Position numbers and translations under genes: made by a program | In this document: piece by piece, positions 26,195 to 34,463 of the stretch | Position numbering within the stretch: position 1 is the first letter of the stretch | How the letters are laid out: each line of letters starts with the position of its first letter | The notes under the pieces: generated by a model | The model's input: only the letters and a program-made list of their open reading frames with translations | What the model was told of the DNA's origin: nothing | Databases searched by the model: none | Assembly: GCA_044450785.1 (NCBI GenBank) | Contig: JBIOJM010000025.1 | Coordinates: 1 to 49,263, forward strand | Source of the DNA: JBIOJM01 sp044450785 | Lineage (GTDB): Bacteria; Planctomycetota; Planctomycetia; Isosphaerales; Isosphaeraceae | Direction of reading: 5' to 3' | DNA: 49,263 nucleotides

Positions 26195-26938
26195 ATGGGT
26201 CTGGACTTGGCCTTGGGAGGCATCGTCCTCTTGGCCGCGTTCCGCGGCTGGTTTCAGGGTTTCGTCAGTCAAGTCGTACGGATTGCGAGCTTGATTGCGT
26301 GCGTGTATCTTGGGGACCAGGTTCGCGATCATGCCAGGCCTTATGTGGTTCCCTACCTCTCGACGATCCAACCCGACCTGGTCGACCGGCTACTCTGGTG
26401 GGTTTCGGCCGCGACGACTTATATCGTGATGGTGGGCGTCGCGATGCTGGTCGTCAAGATGACCCGAAGGCCGGAAATCCCTGGTATTTCCCGGTCGGGT
26501 CGCAACGACCAGTTCGCCGGGTTCCTCCTGGGCTCGGCCAAGGGATTGCTGATCGCGGCCTTCCTGGCCGCCGGCATTCTCAAGTACGGCTCGAAGCCGA
26601 TCGAGACAGTCTCCTGGGCCCAGGATCAGGTCAAAGCATCGTGGGCGCTCCGCTGGAGCGAGACGTACCAACCGGTGCCCAGGATCTGGTCGGCGCGGCC
26701 GGTCCGGCACTTTGTCGACCACATTCAGCGGATGGGGTTGCAGAAGCCGGAGGCGGGGTCGCAGTCGCCTGCCGGCGAGGACCTGGAGGAGGATTCCCCC
26801 GTCCGCACTGCCAGCCGGCCTACCGATCATGAATCCGCCGGCGCGGGTCCGTCTCCGGTCGCAGGCCGCTCGTCCTCCGGCTCCGAGCCCGCGGCCTCGC
26901 CCCCAGAAGCCGCCGCCCGCGGACCGGAGACCGAGTAG
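26195..26938 (+). CDS. CvpA-family membrane protein
   Basis: 247 residues from an ATG at 26195 preceded by GAGGGGG; an in-frame start at 26093 only adds non-conserved residues. Four hydrophobic segments fit CvpA (GIVLLAAFRGWFQGFVSQVV, then YIVMVGVAMLVVK and SAKGLLIAAFLAAGIL), with the family's RGWFQGF and F.GFLLG.AKG-type motifs. CvpA was first linked to colicin V production and is now connected with envelope homeostasis. The last 75 residues are a Ser/Pro/Glu-rich disordered tail. Confidence 0.85.
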   Translation: MGLDLALGGIVLLAAFRGWFQGFVSQVVRIASLIACVYLGDQVRDHARPYVVPYLSTIQPDLVDRLLWWVSAATTYIVMVGVAMLVVKMTRRPEIPGISRSGRNDQFAGFLLGSAKGLLIAAFLAAGILKYGSKPIETVSWAQDQVKASWALRWSETYQPVPRIWSARPVRHFVDHIQRMGLQKPEAGSQSPAGEDLEEDSPVRTASRPTDHESAGAGPSPVAGRSSSGSEPAASPPEAAARGPETE

Positions 26939-27088
26939 CCCATCGCTGGCCGGAAGCTCGACCCGAAAGCGCCGGCCAAGGCATCGAACTGAGGTTGACC
27001 GAAGGACGCGGCGGCGGCACACTTGCGGTCAAATCGGGGTTCGACTCGTTCTGGCACTCCTCGAGGCTCGCTGGGAAGGAGCCCACCC

Positions 27089-29143
27089 TTGTCGGAGGAT
27101 GCTCAGCCCCTCGGCCGCCACTTGCCGCGGTGGTTGATCTATCTGGTGATCCTGGGTCTTTACCTGACCCTGCGCGGCTATCACAGCTTCGACGGCGACC
27201 AGGCGTACCGGCTGCCGCTGCTCCTGCATCGGCAGGACTCGCGTCTTTTCGCCGGCGATCCGTTCGTTCACGCGTTCGACGCCTTCAACCCGCACCGCGG
27301 CTCGCTCTTGGCCCTCGACCTCGTGACGCGCCCGCTCGGTCTGTCCGCGGGCCTATTCGTCATGTTCGTCCTGACCTTCGTCGCGTCGTGCGCGGGGATC
27401 GATCGCCTGGCGCGAGGGACCTGGCCCTTGATCGGGCCGAGCGTCGGACTGGTTGCCGTCGGACTGGTCCTGGCCGCAAAGGCCGGCAACATCGGGACCA
27501 ACCATCTCTTCGAGGCCATGGTCCTGGACCGCCTGATGGCACTCGCGCTGGGTTGGCTGGCCCTGGCCGAGGTCGTGGTGCGGCCCGCGCGCGGCCGCTG
27601 GCGCGCGGCGGCGGCCGTCGGGGCGGCAACCTTGGTCCATCCATCGGTCGGGCTGCAGCTCGCGATGGTGCTGGCCGCAAGCTGGCTGGTTTGGTGTATC
27701 ATGGGCCGGTGGATGGAAGTTGACCTCCGGACCGCCGTGCTGGGGTTGCTGGGTCTGGCGGCTGCAGTCCTGCCCGGCCTGGCCGTCAACCTCACCTCCG
27801 GCCCATCGCTCTTGGGCGACATGCCGGTCGATGTCTTCTGGCTTCTGAGCGTCGAGCTGCAGAGCCCCCAGCATATGCTTCCGCACCTATGGCGGATGCC
27901 GCAGTGGCTCGCGTGGGGCTGCTATCTCGTGCTGGCCGCCCTCGCGATGCTCGATCGCGGCCGCCCGCGCACGGCCGGGCCGCCCGCAACCGTGCATGCA
28001 GCGATGTCCCTGACACCCTGGGTGCCAGCCCGGCTTCGCCTGACGGGCTCGCTCGCGATCATCCTGGCCGGTCTCGGAGCGGCATGGTTGGCGATCGAGG
28101 TGCGACATCAGGTCCGCGTGACGGTCTTCCAGCCGTTCCGGATGGCCACCGTCGCGCGCGGAATCGCACTTGTCATGCTCGCCGGACGGCTTGTGATGCT
28201 CTGGCGGTCCGGAGGTTGGCTGGGGCGGACGCGGGCGACCCTGCTCGCCGTCGGACTCACCGGCGACTGGTTGCTGGTGGTGGTGACGCTGGCCGAGCTG
28301 GCTGTCTCCGCGACTCAAGCAATACGAACGCGCCTGTTTCCGAGCGGATCCTGGCGCTTCGTCGACGCAGCCGTCCTGTTCGGGATGCTGGCCCTCGGAC
28401 TGAACTTCCTGGCGCACCACGACACCGAGTATGGACACATTCCGCTCCTGGCAGCGTCCGCTTCCGGCTTGCTGATCGGATTACTGGACCGCTGGCGCCC
28501 TCACGTTCGCTCCGGTGCCGGGCAGCTTACCTGGTCCCAGGCGCACATGCGCGGGGCGTTTGCCCTCGCCTGGACCGTGCCGCTGGCATCACTACTGGCC
28601 AACGCGGTGCCGCAGGATTGCGCCGCCTCGCACCATCCGCTGGTGCGGAGTCTGATCGGCCGATGCCGGTTCATGGCGGTCCCGGCCGACGACGTCGAGC
28701 GGCTGGCCCTCTGGTGTCGCGACCATACGCCCTCGACGGCCCGGTTCATCGGCCCTCCAGGCCCCAAGACCTTTCGGCTCTGGTCCTTGCGACCCCTTGC
28801 CTTCAACCGGGCCGCAAGTCCCTACCATGCGGCCGGCCTGGCCGACTGGTTCGCGCGATTCCAGGACCACGTCGGCTTCCACGGCTCGCCCGAACAGTTC
28901 GTCCGTTCGTACCAGGCCGATCGTCATGGATTCGAGGCGCGCTACCAGGCACTCGGCGACGCCGAACGGGCGTCCCTGGCCTTGCGGCAGGGCGCGACGC
29001 ACGTCGTCGCCGCCGCGCCCCAAGAGCGCAGGACCCCGAGCGAAATCCCCGAGGCCGCCGGACCGCTCGAGCTGCTCCACGTCGAGGGGCATCATGCGGT
29101 TTACCGCGTCAAACCCGCGCAGCTCGTCCAGCGCCAGCAGTAA
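27089..29143 (+). CDS. Polytopic membrane protein (DUF6798-like)
   Basis: 684 residues from a TTG at 27089, chosen because GGGAAGGAG lies seven bases upstream; an upstream TTG at 27023 has no ribosome site. At least ten hydrophobic segments are visible (for example WLIYLVILGLYLTLRGY, and FVMFVLTFVASCAGI). Motifs such as HSFDGDQAYRLPLLLHRQD and NHLFEAMVLDRLMALALGW fit planctomycete integral membrane proteins with a DUF6798-type C-terminal soluble domain (ending VDDVERLALWCRDHTPSTAR-like). An Asp-rich first loop and a large C-terminal domain recall GT-C glycosyltransferases, but this is only an analogy. The 3' end overlaps the convergent gene by 43 bases. Confidence 0.75.
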   Translation: MSEDAQPLGRHLPRWLIYLVILGLYLTLRGYHSFDGDQAYRLPLLLHRQDSRLFAGDPFVHAFDAFNPHRGSLLALDLVTRPLGLSAGLFVMFVLTFVASCAGIDRLARGTWPLIGPSVGLVAVGLVLAAKAGNIGTNHLFEAMVLDRLMALALGWLALAEVVVRPARGRWRAAAAVGAATLVHPSVGLQLAMVLAASWLVWCIMGRWMEVDLRTAVLGLLGLAAAVLPGLAVNLTSGPSLLGDMPVDVFWLLSVELQSPQHMLPHLWRMPQWLAWGCYLVLAALAMLDRGRPRTAGPPATVHAAMSLTPWVPARLRLTGSLAIILAGLGAAWLAIEVRHQVRVTVFQPFRMATVARGIALVMLAGRLVMLWRSGGWLGRTRATLLAVGLTGDWLLVVVTLAELAVSATQAIRTRLFPSGSWRFVDAAVLFGMLALGLNFLAHHDTEYGHIPLLAASASGLLIGLLDRWRPHVRSGAGQLTWSQAHMRGAFALAWTVPLASLLANAVPQDCAASHHPLVRSLIGRCRFMAVPADDVERLALWCRDHTPSTARFIGPPGPKTFRLWSLRPLAFNRAASPYHAAGLADWFARFQDHVGFHGSPEQFVRSYQADRHGFEARYQALGDAERASLALRQGATHVVAAAPQERRTPSEIPEAAGPLELLHVEGHHAVYRVKPAQLVQRQQ

Positions 29144-29814
29144 TGCAGACGCTGCGTGAATGTTTGGGGATCGATCGTGGCCTCGACTCGCACCGACACG
29201 GACGATTGATGCGGTTCCGGCCTGGTGACCACGGCGGGTGGCTCGGCCACCAGCTCGAGAATCCCAGGTCCGAGCCGCCCACCGCGCCAGGCAATCCGAT
29301 GCGGGCCGGCGTCGATCTGCAGTGGATTTCCCTCGCAGTCATGGACCTGATAAGTCGCGGCCAGCTTCTTGACGGGTGTTCGACAACGATCGGCGACGTC
29401 GACGTCCAGCACGATTCGGGAAGGCATCGCCGGGTCGCGCTGTAAGCGGAAAACCGCCGAGAAGTGATGCTCGAGATAAGACCCGGTCATGAGCAGACAA
29501 AGGCCCGGGTCGTGGTCCATGGGCAGCTCGTGCCTGACCAGTTCCTGGTAGACCGGATTCAGGACCCGAGAGGGGTCAGCTTGTTCGAGGTCATGCACGG
29601 GCGCCGGCGCGACCGACACGAGGTCCGGGACGGGTTGAATTGGCTCGCCGGTCTTCGAGCCGTGCGTACCGGGCAATCGGAGTGAGTGCCCCAGGCCGTC
29701 GTTGGCGCGAGTGAACGCAACTTGAAGGCCCGGCCCGCACATGACCGGCTCGCCGGCCGCGAGTCCTTGGAACGAGAATTCAGGGCTCGGAGCCCCGTAA
29801 CGGACCTCGGTCAT
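29101..29814 (-). CDS. Hypothetical protein
   Basis: 237 residues without a signal peptide or membrane segment, and without a family I recognise. The sequence is beta-rich (SAVFRLQRDPAMPSRIVLDV, then YQVHDCEGNPLQIDAGPHRI). Its start lies 18 bases before the stop-side boundary of prfB's neighbour region, and it is on the same strand just upstream of prfB's 3' end only in coordinate terms; prfB is transcribed first and this gene follows it. The last 43 bases overlap the convergent membrane-protein gene. Confidence 0.65.
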   Translation of the reverse strand: MTEVRYGAPSPEFSFQGLAAGEPVMCGPGLQVAFTRANDGLGHSLRLPGTHGSKTGEPIQPVPDLVSVAPAPVHDLEQADPSRVLNPVYQELVRHELPMDHDPGLCLLMTGSYLEHHFSAVFRLQRDPAMPSRIVLDVDVADRCRTPVKKLAATYQVHDCEGNPLQIDAGPHRIAWRGGRLGPGILELVAEPPAVVTRPEPHQSSVSVRVEATIDPQTFTQRLHYCWRWTSCAGLTR

Positions 29815-29832
29815 CGACGGTGATTCCGCCTT

Positions 29833-30958
29833 TCAGGCCTTCGCCAGGTCCGCGCCCCCCTTGGCGAGTTTCATTCGGAGATAGGCTTCGATGAAGCCGT
29901 CGATGCCGCCGTCGAGCACGGCGCGGGGATTGCCGGACTCGTGGTCGGTCCTCAGGTCCTTGACGATCTGGTACGGCTGAAGCACGTACGAGCGGATCTG
30001 GTTGCCGAAGCTGACTTCCCCCTTTTCATCGTACTTCTTGGCGTACTCGGCCTCGCGTTTCTCTTCCTCCATGCGGATGAGCTTGGCCTTCAAGAGGGCC
30101 AGGGCGTAGGTGCCGTTCTTGTGCTGTGAGCGTTCGCTGCGTGATTCGGCGGCGATGCCGGTCGGCAGATGGGTGAATCGAACGCCGGACTCGGTCTTGT
30201 TCTGGTGCTGGCCGCCGGGGCCGCCGCAGCGGAACACGTCGCGCTTGAGGTCTTCGTCGCGAAGCACAATGTCGATCGTCTCGTCGACCTCGGGGAGGAC
30301 GTCGACCGACGCGAACGAGGTGTGCCGCCGCGCGTTCGAGTCGAACGGGCTGATCCGGACCAGGCGATGGACGCCGGTTTCGCCGCGTAGATAGCCGTAG
30401 GCGTACTCGCCCTTGATGTGGACGGTCGCCTCCTGGATGCCGGCGGCGCCGCCGTCTTCCCGGTCGGTGATCTCGGCGGAAAACCGCTTGGACTCAGCCC
30501 ACATCAGGTACATTCGGAGCAGCATCTCGGCCCAGTCGCACGCCTCGGTCCCCCCCGCGCCGGCATGGATCGTCACGAATGCGTTGCAGTGATCGTTGGG
30601 CCCACCCAGCATCGAGCGGAACTCGAACGAATCGAAGTCGGCCTCCGCCTGCCGGCACGCCGTGCTGATCTCCTCGTCGAACTCGCGGGTATCCGCCTCC
30701 TCGGCCAGCTCGATCGACGCCCCCAGGTTATCGGCTTGACGGACCAATGCCTCGAACGGCTTGAGCACGGTGTTCAGGCTCTTCAGCTCATGGATGACCT
30801 CCTTCGCCTTCTCCTGGTCGTTCCAGAAGCCTGGGCCCGTCATCCGCTGCTCGAGCGCGTCGCGTCGATTTTGTTTTTCGCCGAAGTCAAAGAGAGTCTC
30901 GAAGCTGGAGGATCTTGTCGATGACGCCCTTGGCGGTTCGTTTCAGCTCGGGTTCCAC
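29833..30958 (-). CDS. prfB: Peptide chain release factor 2, with programmed +1 frameshift
   Basis: The protein recognises UGA/UAA stop codons and releases the peptide. A first frame of 23 codons (from GTG at 30958; VEPELKRTAK...LRDSL) ends at a TGA at 30889-30887 within CTTTGAC. A +1 shift there continues as DFGEKQNRRDALEQRMTGPG to 29833, giving about 374 residues. The RF2 signatures are present: SPF in LVRISPFDSNARRHTSF and GGQ in RCGGPGGQHQNKTES. GTG at 30958 was preferred to ATG at 30964 because GAGGAGG then lies at a normal distance of seven bases; from the ATG the gap is one base. Expression is autoregulated by RF2 level through the frameshift, as known in most bacteria. Confidence 0.95.
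30887..30892 (-). promoter_or_regulatory. prfB recoding site (CTT TGA)
   Basis: The slippery CTT codon and the in-frame TGA, followed by C, form the classic CUU-UGA-C site. The Shine-Dalgarno-like stimulator (AGGGGG in E. coli) normally ends three bases before CTT. Here that position reads CGAGACTCT, so a strong stimulator is missing. Confidence 0.9.
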
Positions 30959-31122
30959 GTGCATGCCTCCTCTATCGTGGTCGTCGCTTGGGAATTCGAC
31001 CGGCGATCGTTACACTGCGATGGTCGTCTCCGCTCAATCCCGGCGACACGCGATCGAGCACAATGACCATTAGAGCCGATTGAGCGATCCGGGGCCAGTC
31101 GAACTCAGAAAAGGAACGCGAG

Positions 31123-32112
31123 CTGAAGGACTCACGACCGACCGTAGGCCGCCTGGCCCCTTCGCCCACCGGCGGGCTCCACCTGGGGCATGCTCGGACC
31201 TTTCTGATCGCCTGGCTGGCCGCCCGGCATGCCGGCGGACGAGTCATCCTTCGAATAGAGGACCTGGACACCTCGCGGGTTCGCGCCGAGGCCCGCCGGA
31301 CGGCGCTTGACGACCTCCGATGGCTGGGACTCGACTGGGACGAAGGACCTGACCTGGGCGGTCCATCGGCCCCCTACGTCCAATCGGAACGCTCGTCGCT
31401 CTACGACAAGGTCCTCGATCGTCTCAAGGCGAGCGAGAGCATTTATCCCTGCACCTGCACACGCGCCGACATCGAGCGTGCCTCGAGCGCCCCGCACGCG
31501 GAGGACGAAGGGCCGACCTACCCCGGCACTTGCGCCGGCCGCAGCTCGGCCAGCGCGATCGCCCTGGGCGATCGCCCGTTCGCCTGGCGATTTCGAGTGC
31601 CCGGCGGCCCGGTCGGCTGGGACGACCTCTTCCTGGGCCGAGTGGAGCTCGATCCGTCACAGGCCGGGGGCGATTTCGTCGTCGCCCGCCACACCGCCGG
31701 CCATTCCTATCAGCTCGCCGTCGTGGCCGACGACGACGCGATGGCCGTGAGCCACGTGATCCGGGGCGCCGACCTGGTGCCCAGCACTCCCCGGCAGATC
31801 CTGCTCTACCGCCGGCTCGGCCGGCCCGAGCCTCGATTCGGACACGTCCCGCTGGCCGTCATGCCTGACGGCCGCCGCCTGGCCAAGCGCGACGGCTCGC
31901 TGAAGCTCGCCGTTCTTCGCAATGCCGGCGTCGATCCTCGCCGCCTGGTCGGCGCCTTGATCCATTCGTGCGGCTGGGCTCGGGAGATCATCCCCATGTC
32001 CCCGCGCGACGCGATCGATCGCTTCGACCCGTCGCTGCTCCCGGCGCAACCCTGGGTCGTCAGGGCGGAGTGGTTGGAGGAGCTCCAGCAAGCGTCGATC
32101 GAGGACCTGTGA
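31123..32112 (+). CDS. gluQ: Glutamyl-Q tRNA(Asp) synthetase, probable CTG start
   Basis: The enzyme activates glutamate and attaches it to queuosine in the anticodon of tRNA-Asp. The HIGH-like motif is APSPTGGLHLGH, the KMSKS-like motif is LAKRDGS, and the zinc ligands Cys110, Cys112, Tyr133 and Cys137 (YPCTC and YPGTC) are all present. It lacks the anticodon-binding domain of GltX, as expected for its 329 residues. The frame is open upstream to 31084 but contains no ATG, GTG or TTG before the HIGH motif. CTG at 31123 lies seven bases after AAAAGGA and gives a normal N-terminus (KDSRPTVGRLAPS), so a CTG start is proposed. The downstream ATG at about 31597 would remove the catalytic core. Confidence 0.85.
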   Translation: MKDSRPTVGRLAPSPTGGLHLGHARTFLIAWLAARHAGGRVILRIEDLDTSRVRAEARRTALDDLRWLGLDWDEGPDLGGPSAPYVQSERSSLYDKVLDRLKASESIYPCTCTRADIERASSAPHAEDEGPTYPGTCAGRSSASAIALGDRPFAWRFRVPGGPVGWDDLFLGRVELDPSQAGGDFVVARHTAGHSYQLAVVADDDAMAVSHVIRGADLVPSTPRQILLYRRLGRPEPRFGHVPLAVMPDGRRLAKRDGSLKLAVLRNAGVDPRRLVGALIHSCGWAREIIPMSPRDAIDRFDPSLLPAQPWVVRAEWLEELQQASIEDL

Positions 32113-32122
32113 TCGACGAAGC

Positions 32123-32869
32123 TCACAAAGGTCCCGGAGTGGTCAGCACGTCACGCCAGTAGGACGGAACCGCCTCCCATGCCGAATCATAGGTCGCTTC
32201 CAACGGCAACGGAATGTACACTTCCGGGGTCAGGAACAGCGGCATCTCCACCAAGGAAGAACCGACCTCCACGGGCTCGATGAACGCTTCCGGAAATGGG
32301 CCGCCGATATAGGCCGCGAGTGTGAGTGGCTTGTCCGGCGGCAGGGCGAAGTCGTTCTCGATGAATTCGTCCCAGATGGCCTTGTGGATGCCCTGAGGAT
32401 CGCGCGGTCCGGGAGGGAAAAGGTCCACGATCACAAGATGAATGCCGGAACGCAGCACCTGCTCGGCCTTCTCCACGAACGATCGCAGTCTGTGGCGCGA
32501 AGTCTTGTTGCCGGGCGAGACGATTTCGACCATCGCGATGATCCGGTGATGACTCGTGTGCCGGATCACGACCGTTCTGGCCTTGGCGGCGTATTGATCC
32601 GGCTCGGCGCGGGATCGAAAGCGAACTCGCGGCGGGGCAGCGGCGAGGGCGAGTCCGCCGGCCGGTTCCTCGGTTTCGGGCGCGGCAATCGCAGGTCGTT
32701 GCAAGGTGAGTACGTCCGGCCCCAGTCCTCCAGCGATCTGCTCGGCCAGTGCATAGTAGTCCGGAGGCAACAGCCCGCGGTTCAAGACGCGCGAAAGATC
32801 GCCGATCCATTCGAGGTGAAAGTGGTGAAAAATGCCCGCATCAACACGGGTCCAGTCGTGAATCGGCAT
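32123..32869 (-). CDS. DUF4058 family protein
   Basis: 248 residues from an ATG at 32869, with GAGGG eight bases upstream. The opening MPIHDWTRVDAGIFHHFHLE and the core MVEIVSPGNKTSRHRLRSFV define DUF4058, a family common in cyanobacteria and planctomycetes. The core has an E..SP.NK pattern and a downstream LVIVDLFPPG strand like the PD-(D/E)xK nuclease superfamily, but activity is unproven. The frame extends far upstream, but that part is not conserved. It converges on gluQ with a 10-base gap. Confidence 0.85.
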   Translation of the reverse strand: MPIHDWTRVDAGIFHHFHLEWIGDLSRVLNRGLLPPDYYALAEQIAGGLGPDVLTLQRPAIAAPETEEPAGGLALAAAPPRVRFRSRAEPDQYAAKARTVVIRHTSHHRIIAMVEIVSPGNKTSRHRLRSFVEKAEQVLRSGIHLVIVDLFPPGPRDPQGIHKAIWDEFIENDFALPPDKPLTLAAYIGGPFPEAFIEPVEVGSSLVEMPLFLTPEVYIPLPLEATYDSAWEAVPSYWRDVLTTPGPL

Positions 32870-33124
32870 GACGTTTCCCTCGGAACGGGGGGCTGACGAG
32901 TGGCCGGGGCCTATTATACTCGTGGAACGAAATCCGTCGCCGGACACTTCCGACGGTCGCCTCACCTCCGGCGTCGTCCGCTTTCCCGAATGCTGTTCCT
33001 GAGACGAGCAATCTGATCGCGACGGGACTGGGTCTTTTGGGGCTCGCACGGTATGTTGGATGGGGGCGAAGTCGTCCTCATGAAACGCGACCGGTCCCAT
33101 TGTCAGCACAGAGGAGGTGGAGCT

Positions 33125-33355
33125 ATGGATTTGCAGACCGTCCTCACGACAGTCGATTCCTGGCCGGTCGAGGATCGCCTTCAGCTCATGGCGGCGATTT
33201 GGGACCGGCTGATCGATCAGGGATACGAGCCGGAACTCACGCATGAAATGAAGGCTGAGCTCGATCGTCGGCTCGATACTCTAGACGAGAAGCCCGAAGC
33301 CGTGACTCCGTGGGAGGTCGTGGAGGCCCGAGCGATGGAGCGGTTCCGGCAATGA
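33125..33355 (+). CDS. Antitoxin of the putative addiction-module component family
   Basis: 76 residues. VDSWPVEDRLQLMAAIWDRL, followed by TPWEVVEAR, matches the small acidic 'addiction module component' antitoxin family (TIGR02574-like; 'L...eR..l...lW.sl'). These pair with RelE/ParE toxins. GAGGAGGTGGAGCT gives a strong ribosome site before the ATG at 33125. Its stop overlaps the start of a toxin remnant (ATGA). Only a stump of the toxin is left, so the antitoxin is now an orphan, though it could still counter related toxins elsewhere. Confidence 0.85.
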   Translation: MDLQTVLTTVDSWPVEDRLQLMAAIWDRLIDQGYEPELTHEMKAELDRRLDTLDEKPEAVTPWEVVEARAMERFRQ

Positions 33356-33447
33356 ACATCTTCTATCGGGTCCAACCGGATCGGGTCGAGGTGATTGCTG
33401 TCATCCACAGTCATCGTGACCCTTCGGTATGGAAGAATCGAGCCTGA
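33352..33447 (+). pseudogene. C-terminal stump of a RelE/ParE-type toxin
   Basis: 31 codons (MNIFYRVQPDRVEVIAVIHS, then a tail ending in WKNRA) read directly from the antitoxin's ATGA overlap. The sequence equals the last strand-helix part of RelE/ParE toxins ('y.i.Yrv..d.i.V.aV.H..RdP..W..R'). About 60 N-terminal residues, with most of the fold, are gone. A deletion has therefore joined the start codon to the 3' end of the toxin gene. Confidence 0.8.
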
Positions 33448-33464
33448 CCTCCAATCCAAAATGG

Positions 33465-33779
33465 TTAGACGTCATGGCTCAAGGCCGACGAGACGCTACC
33501 ATGGCCGACGACCCGACCGCCCTCGCGGACGTCGAAGCGCACGCCGGGAAGTAGATTTTCGTAGCATACTGTCGGGTGGTACATCAACTCCAGGACGAAG
33601 AGGGCCCGGACGCCGGGCGAGGGTGTCGGGCCGGCGACGAAGCGGACGCCCAGGAGCTCGCCGTCGCCGATAGTGAGGTGCGGCATGTAAGAACCCCACG
33701 CCGTCGGCAAGTGCCGCCGACCACCCTCCTCGGCGGCAAGGAAGGTGACCTCCGCCTCGACTCGCGGGATGCCGCTCAT
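33465..33779 (-). CDS. Small EF-Tu-domain-2-like hypothetical protein
   Basis: 104 residues. It reads VEAEVTFLAAEEGGRRHLPT and ends with VRFDVREGGRVVGHGSVSS, a pattern I know from small bacterial proteins resembling the beta-barrel C-terminal domain of EF-Tu ('v.F....eGGR', '...f.v.eG.rvVG.G.v'). Their function is unknown. It lies just downstream of the PIN toxin remnant on the same strand, in a different frame. Confidence 0.65.
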   Translation of the reverse strand: MSGIPRVEAEVTFLAAEEGGRRHLPTAWGSYMPHLTIGDGELLGVRFVAGPTPSPGVRALFVLELMYHPTVCYENLLPGVRFDVREGGRVVGHGSVSSALSHDV

Positions 33780-34134
33780 CGCGTGCCGCCTTACTCTTGT
33801 TTGTGCTGACCTGCATGAAAACCCGAAGCCGTCTGTGAAAGAATAAACCCTTGCGGACGCTCTTCAAACTGAAGGCGTCCAAACCCTCGGCCTCCGACAG
33901 CGTGCGGTCGACGGCAACTTTGCGCTGCAAGACGCTGGCCGCCTCCGTGAAGAAATACGATGGGGCGTGCAGCTCGAACCGGGCGGCTAACAGGCACGCC
34001 GCCTCGCCGGAGTCGGGCTCGGGTGCGCACGACTTCACCCCCACGCAAGCATCTGGCACAAGAATCTTTCGAACTGGCGGCAGGGTCGATTCCCCCGGCA
34101 CACCCTCCGGATCCGAACGGGCCCGGTCGCTCAC
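33496..34134 (-). pseudogene. PIN-domain toxin, C-terminal half lost
   Basis: The frame starts at 34134, overlapping the antitoxin stop (ATGA). ILVPDACVGVKSCAPEPDS holds the first catalytic Asp of VapC/FitB PIN domains, and APSYFFTEAASVLQRKVAVD the conserved Glu region. After about residue 85 (AEGLDAFSLKS) similarity ends, and the last PIN acidic residues ('D..y.alA') are absent. The rest of the open frame overlaps a real gene on the same strand and looks like run-on. The toxin is likely inactive. Homologous part roughly 33850-34134. Confidence 0.65.
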
Positions 34135-34364
34135 CGACGGCGTTCCTCAGCAAGCATCTCCCCGCTGTCGCTGTGCGGGCGGCCCTCCAGACGCCGCAGC
34201 ATCTCATCGGCCGCCGCCCGGGCCGTGGCCACTTCAACCTGCTTTGAGGCCAGCACCAGGATCTCCCGCAGTTCGGCCTCCAGCGAGCGGTTGTGGCCCG
34301 CCGCGCGGGCCTTGAGCCGCTCGTACACCTCGTCGTCCAGATCACGCACGAGCGCGGTTGCCAT
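34131..34364 (-). CDS. FitA/VapB-type ribbon-helix-helix antitoxin
   Basis: 77 residues from an ATG at 34364 with GGAGG six bases upstream. MATALVRDLDDEVYERLKAR, followed by AAGHNRSLEAELREILVLA, is the FitA-like RHH DNA-binding motif ('i.nl.d.v...L..rA...grS.eaE.R.iL'). It should bind its own promoter and neutralise the PIN toxin. Coupled (ATGA) to the truncated toxin gene. Confidence 0.87.
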   Translation of the reverse strand: MATALVRDLDDEVYERLKARAAGHNRSLEAELREILVLASKQVEVATARAAADEMLRRLEGRPHSDSGEMLAEERRR

Positions 34365-34463
34365 ATTCGCCTCCAGTTGAGAGCTGCCTGGTAACTCGAT
34401 GCTATCAGGCCCCGTCGGGAAGGCAAGAGCCGCTCCATTGAGGCATGGGACGACCGGCAAGCT

